Shown here: positions 3,671 through 6,359 of the stretch, in pieces
Layout of the letters: each line of letters starts with the position of its first letter
How positions within the stretch are numbered: position 1 is the first letter of the stretch
From: Aquificaceae bacterium
GTDB lineage: Bacteria > Aquificota > Aquificia > Aquificales > Aquificaceae
Length of the DNA stretch: 6,359 nucleotides
Direction of reading: 5' to 3'
Assembly: GCA_015490115.1 (NCBI GenBank)
Contig: WFYM01000056.1
Location: 1 to 6,359, forward strand
Notes under the pieces: model-generated
Seen by the model: only the letters and a program-made list of their open reading frames with translations
Told to the model about the DNA's origin: nothing
Databases searched by the model: none
Program-made: the position numbers and the translations under genes

Positions 3671-5620
3671 ATGGAGATAATAGGTCCCGGAAGAGCCTAC
3701 AGACTGATCCAGAGACTCTCTTACTTCCTCAGCGGTTTCTACTCTTCAAAGCTGAACCCCATCTACTACCTCGGTGCGATAGCCGTATTTCTCCTTATAG
3801 TAGACGTAGTCTCCGGGATATACCTCTTCTTCTTCTACGATGTGGATCCGAGGAGAGCCTACGGTTCCGTAGAGGCTATCTCCTCCTCCTTCCTCGGGAG
3901 CCTCATGAGGAGCCTACACAGATACTCCTCGGACGGTCTCATACTCTTCGCGGTCCTCCACATGCTCCACATGATACTCACCGACAGGTTCAGGCTCTTC
4001 AGGTGGGTAGCTTGGGTATCGGGAGTTTCCACTTTAATAATCTTTTGGGCTATAGGCGTCTCCGGATACCTCCTCGTTTGGGACGAAAAGGCTCAGCTGA
4101 TAGGCATACTTACCGCCAAGTTCTTCAGCGTGATACCTATTTTCGGACACTCCCTGATGAGCGCCTTCCTCGGGACGGACGTCAAGTATCTAAGCGGTCT
4201 CTTCAGGATACTCCTATTCGGTCACATAGCTGTTACACTGCTCCTTATCTTTACCCTCTGGGTTCACGTGATGAGGATCTCAAGACCGAGGATATTTCCC
4301 CCTAAATACATCACCGTTCTCGTCACACTTTACCTCATCGCGGTCTCGGTCCTCTTCCCCGCAAAGAGCGATCCGCCCGCTGACCTCGGAAAGGTCCCCT
4401 TCTCGATGAGCTTGGACTGGTTCTACCTTACAGGTTATCCCCTATTTAAAGTTTTTCCTTTGAACGTGAACTGGTTGATATTCATCGGTATATTCGGGCT
4501 TCTTGCCGTCTTCCCGTGGCTCATAAAGGGGAGGAGGAACCCGCCTCCCGTCATAGCGGAGGAGAAGTGTGAGGGCTGTGAGCAGTGCTTTATAGACTGC
4601 CCATACGAAGCTATATACATGAAGCGGGTCGAAGACAAGAAGAAGGCTGTCGTTTTGGAGAACAGGTGTGCAGGTTGCGGTATATGCATAGCCTCCTGCA
4701 CCTACGGTGCAAGCACCGTCTCCACGGTCCCTTACGCGGAGATGGTGGGCAGGATATCTGAAAAAAGACCCGACCTCGTAGTTTTCAGGTGTCCCTTCTC
4801 AGCGGAGGTAAAGGAAAGGGAGGGTGTTTTGGTCTTTACACTTCCCTGTGCGGGTGCTGTGAACACAGTGTGGATGAGGGAGATCCTGAAGCTCTCGGGA
4901 GGGGTTATGGTGATCACCTGCGACGGTCCCGACTGCTACTTCAGGGAAGGGGTCCTCTGGACGGAGGAGAGGTTCCTCGGGAAAAGGAGACCGAGGCTCC
5001 TCAAAACACTGCCGAGGGGAAGGGTGAGGATCGTGGAGGTCCCGAGGGTGGGCGGTGCGGAGGATCTCGTAAGGGACTTCCTCGAGGAGATAAGGGGAGG
5101 GAAGTTTCCGGAGGAGGTGAGGGTAATTTCAAGGAACAAGATCAACCACGTCGTTTGTGGAGGGATCTTAGCCCTTCCCTTTCTCACCTTTTACCCCCTC
5201 ACCGTCGACAGGATGAGCTTTTACCCTGAGGACATGTCCCTTGTGGTCCTCTCCTTCAAATACAGATCCTCACCTGTGAAGAAGGAGGCGAGAACTTACA
5301 GTAAGTTGAAGCACATGAGGGCTATCGAGAGGGTCGTAGTCGAGAGGTCTCCTATAGAGGTCCTTCTCACCGTTGACGGGAAGGTTCTCCTCGAAAAGGT
5401 TTACAACCCGAGGGGTATGAGGAGGGACGCCTCCATATACGTTTACGAAGAGTTCCTCGTAAGCCCGGGTGTCCACTCTGTCGAGGTTAGGATAAGGGAA
5501 ACCGCTTTTCCGGAAAAAGCTTACAGCTTCCGTCTCCACAGAAACCTCGAACCTTCTTCGAGCTTGGTCATAACTTATTCGGAGGATAGAGGGCTTTTCC
5601 TCATAAGTGGTTTATATTAA
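3671..5620 (+). CDS. Cytochrome b / 2[4Fe-4S] ferredoxin / MvhD-like fusion membrane protein
   Basis: A 649-residue multidomain redox protein. Residues 1-287 are a bc-complex-type cytochrome b with six helices (about 31-54, 86-104, 113-135, 178-200, 213-230, 267-285). The heme pairs are H83/H97 and H185/H199, both 14 apart as in bc1. SGYLLVWDEKAQ matches the cd1 region of the Qo site, but the PEWY motif is replaced by L248-D-W-F. Residues 298-345 hold two complete clusters, C300-x2-C303-x2-C306-x3-C310-P and C333-x2-C336-x2-C339-x3-C343. Residues 369-474 resemble MvhD/FlpD, the hydrogenase/Hdr-linked delta subunit (C374, LPC393AG, C417-x4-C422-Y). A further helix (491-511) leads to a beta-rich tail that I do not recognise. 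The positive-inside rule puts the iron-sulfur modules in the cytoplasm and the tail in the periplasm. It probably moves electrons between quinone and a cytoplasmic partner; the direction is unknown. No Rieske gene is adjacent. The start ATG follows AGGAGGGG. Confidence 0.88.
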   Translation: MEIIGPGRAYRLIQRLSYFLSGFYSSKLNPIYYLGAIAVFLLIVDVVSGIYLFFFYDVDPRRAYGSVEAISSSFLGSLMRSLHRYSSDGLILFAVLHMLHMILTDRFRLFRWVAWVSGVSTLIIFWAIGVSGYLLVWDEKAQLIGILTAKFFSVIPIFGHSLMSAFLGTDVKYLSGLFRILLFGHIAVTLLLIFTLWVHVMRISRPRIFPPKYITVLVTLYLIAVSVLFPAKSDPPADLGKVPFSMSLDWFYLTGYPLFKVFPLNVNWLIFIGIFGLLAVFPWLIKGRRNPPPVIAEEKCEGCEQCFIDCPYEAIYMKRVEDKKKAVVLENRCAGCGICIASCTYGASTVSTVPYAEMVGRISEKRPDLVVFRCPFSAEVKEREGVLVFTLPCAGAVNTVWMREILKLSGGVMVITCDGPDCYFREGVLWTEERFLGKRRPRLLKTLPRGRVRIVEVPRVGGAEDLVRDFLEEIRGGKFPEEVRVISRNKINHVVCGGILALPFLTFYPLTVDRMSFYPEDMSLVVLSFKYRSSPVKKEARTYSKLKHMRAIERVVVERSPIEVLLTVDGKVLLEKVYNPRGMRRDASIYVYEEFLVSPGVHSVEVRIRETAFPEKAYSFRLHRNLEPSSSLVITYSEDRGLFLISGLY

Positions 5621-5647
5621 ATAAGTGTTCACTCATGGAGGTGTGTT

Positions 5648-6082
5648 ATGTTCATAACTCAGTATCTTACCGAGGAACACAGGAGGTGTGACCAGTTCTA
5701 CGCTGACGCTGAGAAGGCTGTTTCCGAAGGAAGGTGGGAGGAGGCAAAGAAGCTCTTTAGCGCTTTCAAGGAGAAGACCCTCCTCCACTTCAGGAAAGAG
5801 GAGGAGATCCTCTTTCCCGAGTTCGAAGCGAGGACTGGTATCACCATGGGACCCACGCAGGTGATGAGGTTCGAACACCAGCAGGTTAGGGAGATGCTCG
5901 AGAGGCTCGAGGAGGCTCTAAGAAACAGGAACAAGGAGGAGTTCCTCTCGGTTGGTGAGTCCCTTATGGTTCTCATACAGCAACACAACATGAAGGAGGA
6001 GCAGATACTCTACCCTATGTCGGACCAGCACCTCGACAGGGAGGAGGTGGTGGAGAGGCTCTCCCAACTCGGCGAGGTATGA
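5648..6082 (+). CDS. Hemerythrin-like di-iron protein
   Basis: Cytoplasmic four-helix-bundle protein of 144 residues with no signal peptide. Most of the non-heme di-iron ligand set of hemerythrin domains is visible and correctly ordered: H11 (TEEHRR), H47-x3-E51 (HFRKEEE), H77 (FEHQQV) and H113-x3-E117 (HNMKEEQ). Such proteins bind O2 or NO, or act in iron-sulfur repair. In Cupriavidus a related di-iron protein, NorA, is encoded with an NO reductase and binds NO. An NO-sensing, NO-buffering or repair role fits this neighbourhood but is inferred from context. It lacks the N-terminal ScdA/DUF542 cysteine domain of YtfE. GGAGGTG lies just before the ATG, the gap to the cytochrome b fusion is 27 bases, and its stop overlaps the next gene as ATGA, so all three are probably one operon. 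Confidence 0.88.
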   Translation: MFITQYLTEEHRRCDQFYADAEKAVSEGRWEEAKKLFSAFKEKTLLHFRKEEEILFPEFEARTGITMGPTQVMRFEHQQVREMLERLEEALRNRNKEEFLSVGESLMVLIQQHNMKEEQILYPMSDQHLDREEVVERLSQLGEV

Positions 6083-6359
6083 CGGGAAGTTTAAACCTCC
6101 TCTTCCTCCCGCCCTTCAGCATAGTCGCCCGCTTCTTTGCCACAGCTTGCCTCTTCGGTGTTTTTGGGATCCTCCTCAGCATCTACATGTTCCTCACGGG
6201 AAAGCTCAGCCTCCCAGCCATAGTCCACACGTATACGCTCGGCTTTGCCGGGATGACGATGGTAGGCGCCCTCTTCCAGATGATCCCGGTCGTAGCCGGA
6301 GCTTTAATAGAGAGACCGCTCCTCAAAGCTACCTTAGTTCACCTCCTGCTCCTCTTCGG
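6079..6359 (+). CDS. Polytopic membrane protein, NnrS-like (cut by right edge)
   Basis: The first 93 codons are present and remain open at the window edge. After FLPPFSIVARFF there is a first hydrophobic helix (about 17-40), then a second stretch with H50-TYTLGF and GALFQMIPVVAG, then the start of a third helix. The layout of a histidine followed by LGF, then GAxxQMxPVVAG, recalls the H-x3-FGF ... GFLLTAVPNWTG pattern of NnrS, a heme- and copper-containing membrane protein of denitrifiers linked to NO tolerance. It could instead belong to the loosely related group of membrane proteins with remote similarity to heme-copper subunit I. The fragment is too short to decide. The ATG overlaps the hemerythrin stop by four bases, which implies coupled translation and a shared function. 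Confidence 0.7.
   Translation, partial: MTGSLNLLFLPPFSIVARFFATACLFGVFGILLSIYMFLTGKLSLPAIVHTYTLGFAGMTMVGALFQMIPVVAGALIERPLLKATLVHLLLLF

Noticed and set aside
4789..5229. Plus-strand 146-codon frame inside the cytochrome b fusion
   Set aside because: It is an out-of-frame shadow of the MvhD-like region, Gly/Arg-rich, without its own start signal.
5621..5647. AGTG-TT-CACT mini-dyad between the fusion gene and the hemerythrin gene
   Set aside because: Four-base arms with a two-base loop are too short to be a credible hairpin or operator.

Overview
The window looks like part of a thermophilic, respiratory, chemolithotrophic bacterium. My best guess is Aquificota (Hydrogenobacter/Hydrogenivirga-like). 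The reasons are heavy use of AGG/AGA and ATA codons, strong GGAGGTGA-type ribosome binding sites ahead of nearly every gene, very tight gene packing, and a cd1 nitrite reductase beside a ba3-family oxidase-like enzyme. The lineage is an inference; no marker gene is present.

Left part (1-3493, all on the minus strand, read right to left): one compact operon. It encodes a 57-residue single-span membrane protein, a CuA-bearing subunit II, a 564-residue B-type (ba3-like) heme-copper subunit I, a Sco/SenC-type copper protein with a C-terminal membrane anchor, and the N-terminal 99 codons of cytochrome cd1 nitrite reductase (nirS), which runs off the left edge. Gaps are 3-13 bases, or the genes overlap as ATGA. 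The subunit I is not an ordinary oxygen reductase. The tyrosine normally four residues after the first CuB histidine is glutamine (H235-P-S-Q-Q239), and the usual H-F-H of helix X reads H389-F390-K391. Together with nirS this suggests a non-canonical NO reductase: NirS makes NO from nitrite and the heme-copper enzyme reduces it to N2O.

Middle (3494-3670): an AT-rich divergent intergenic region with a perfect spaced 9-bp inverted repeat and an overlapping 6-7-6 palindrome. It probably holds the promoters and operator for both directions.

Right part (3671-6359, plus strand): a 649-residue fusion protein, then a hemerythrin-like di-iron protein, then the start of a polytopic membrane protein with an NnrS-like look, which overlaps the hemerythrin gene as ATGA and runs off the right edge. 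In order, the fusion protein contains a six-helix bc-type cytochrome b with four heme histidines, a two-[4Fe-4S] ferredoxin, an MvhD/FlpD-like domain, one more membrane span and a beta-rich, probably periplasmic tail that I do not recognise.

Taken together, the window reads as a nitrite/NO respiration and NO-handling locus. An unusual membrane electron-transfer fusion is transcribed divergently from the NO-metabolising operon. The two most unusual items are the altered active-site and heme-ligand residues of subunit I and the domain architecture of the cytochrome b fusion. I see no tRNA, rRNA, CRISPR, insertion sequence or convincing terminator.
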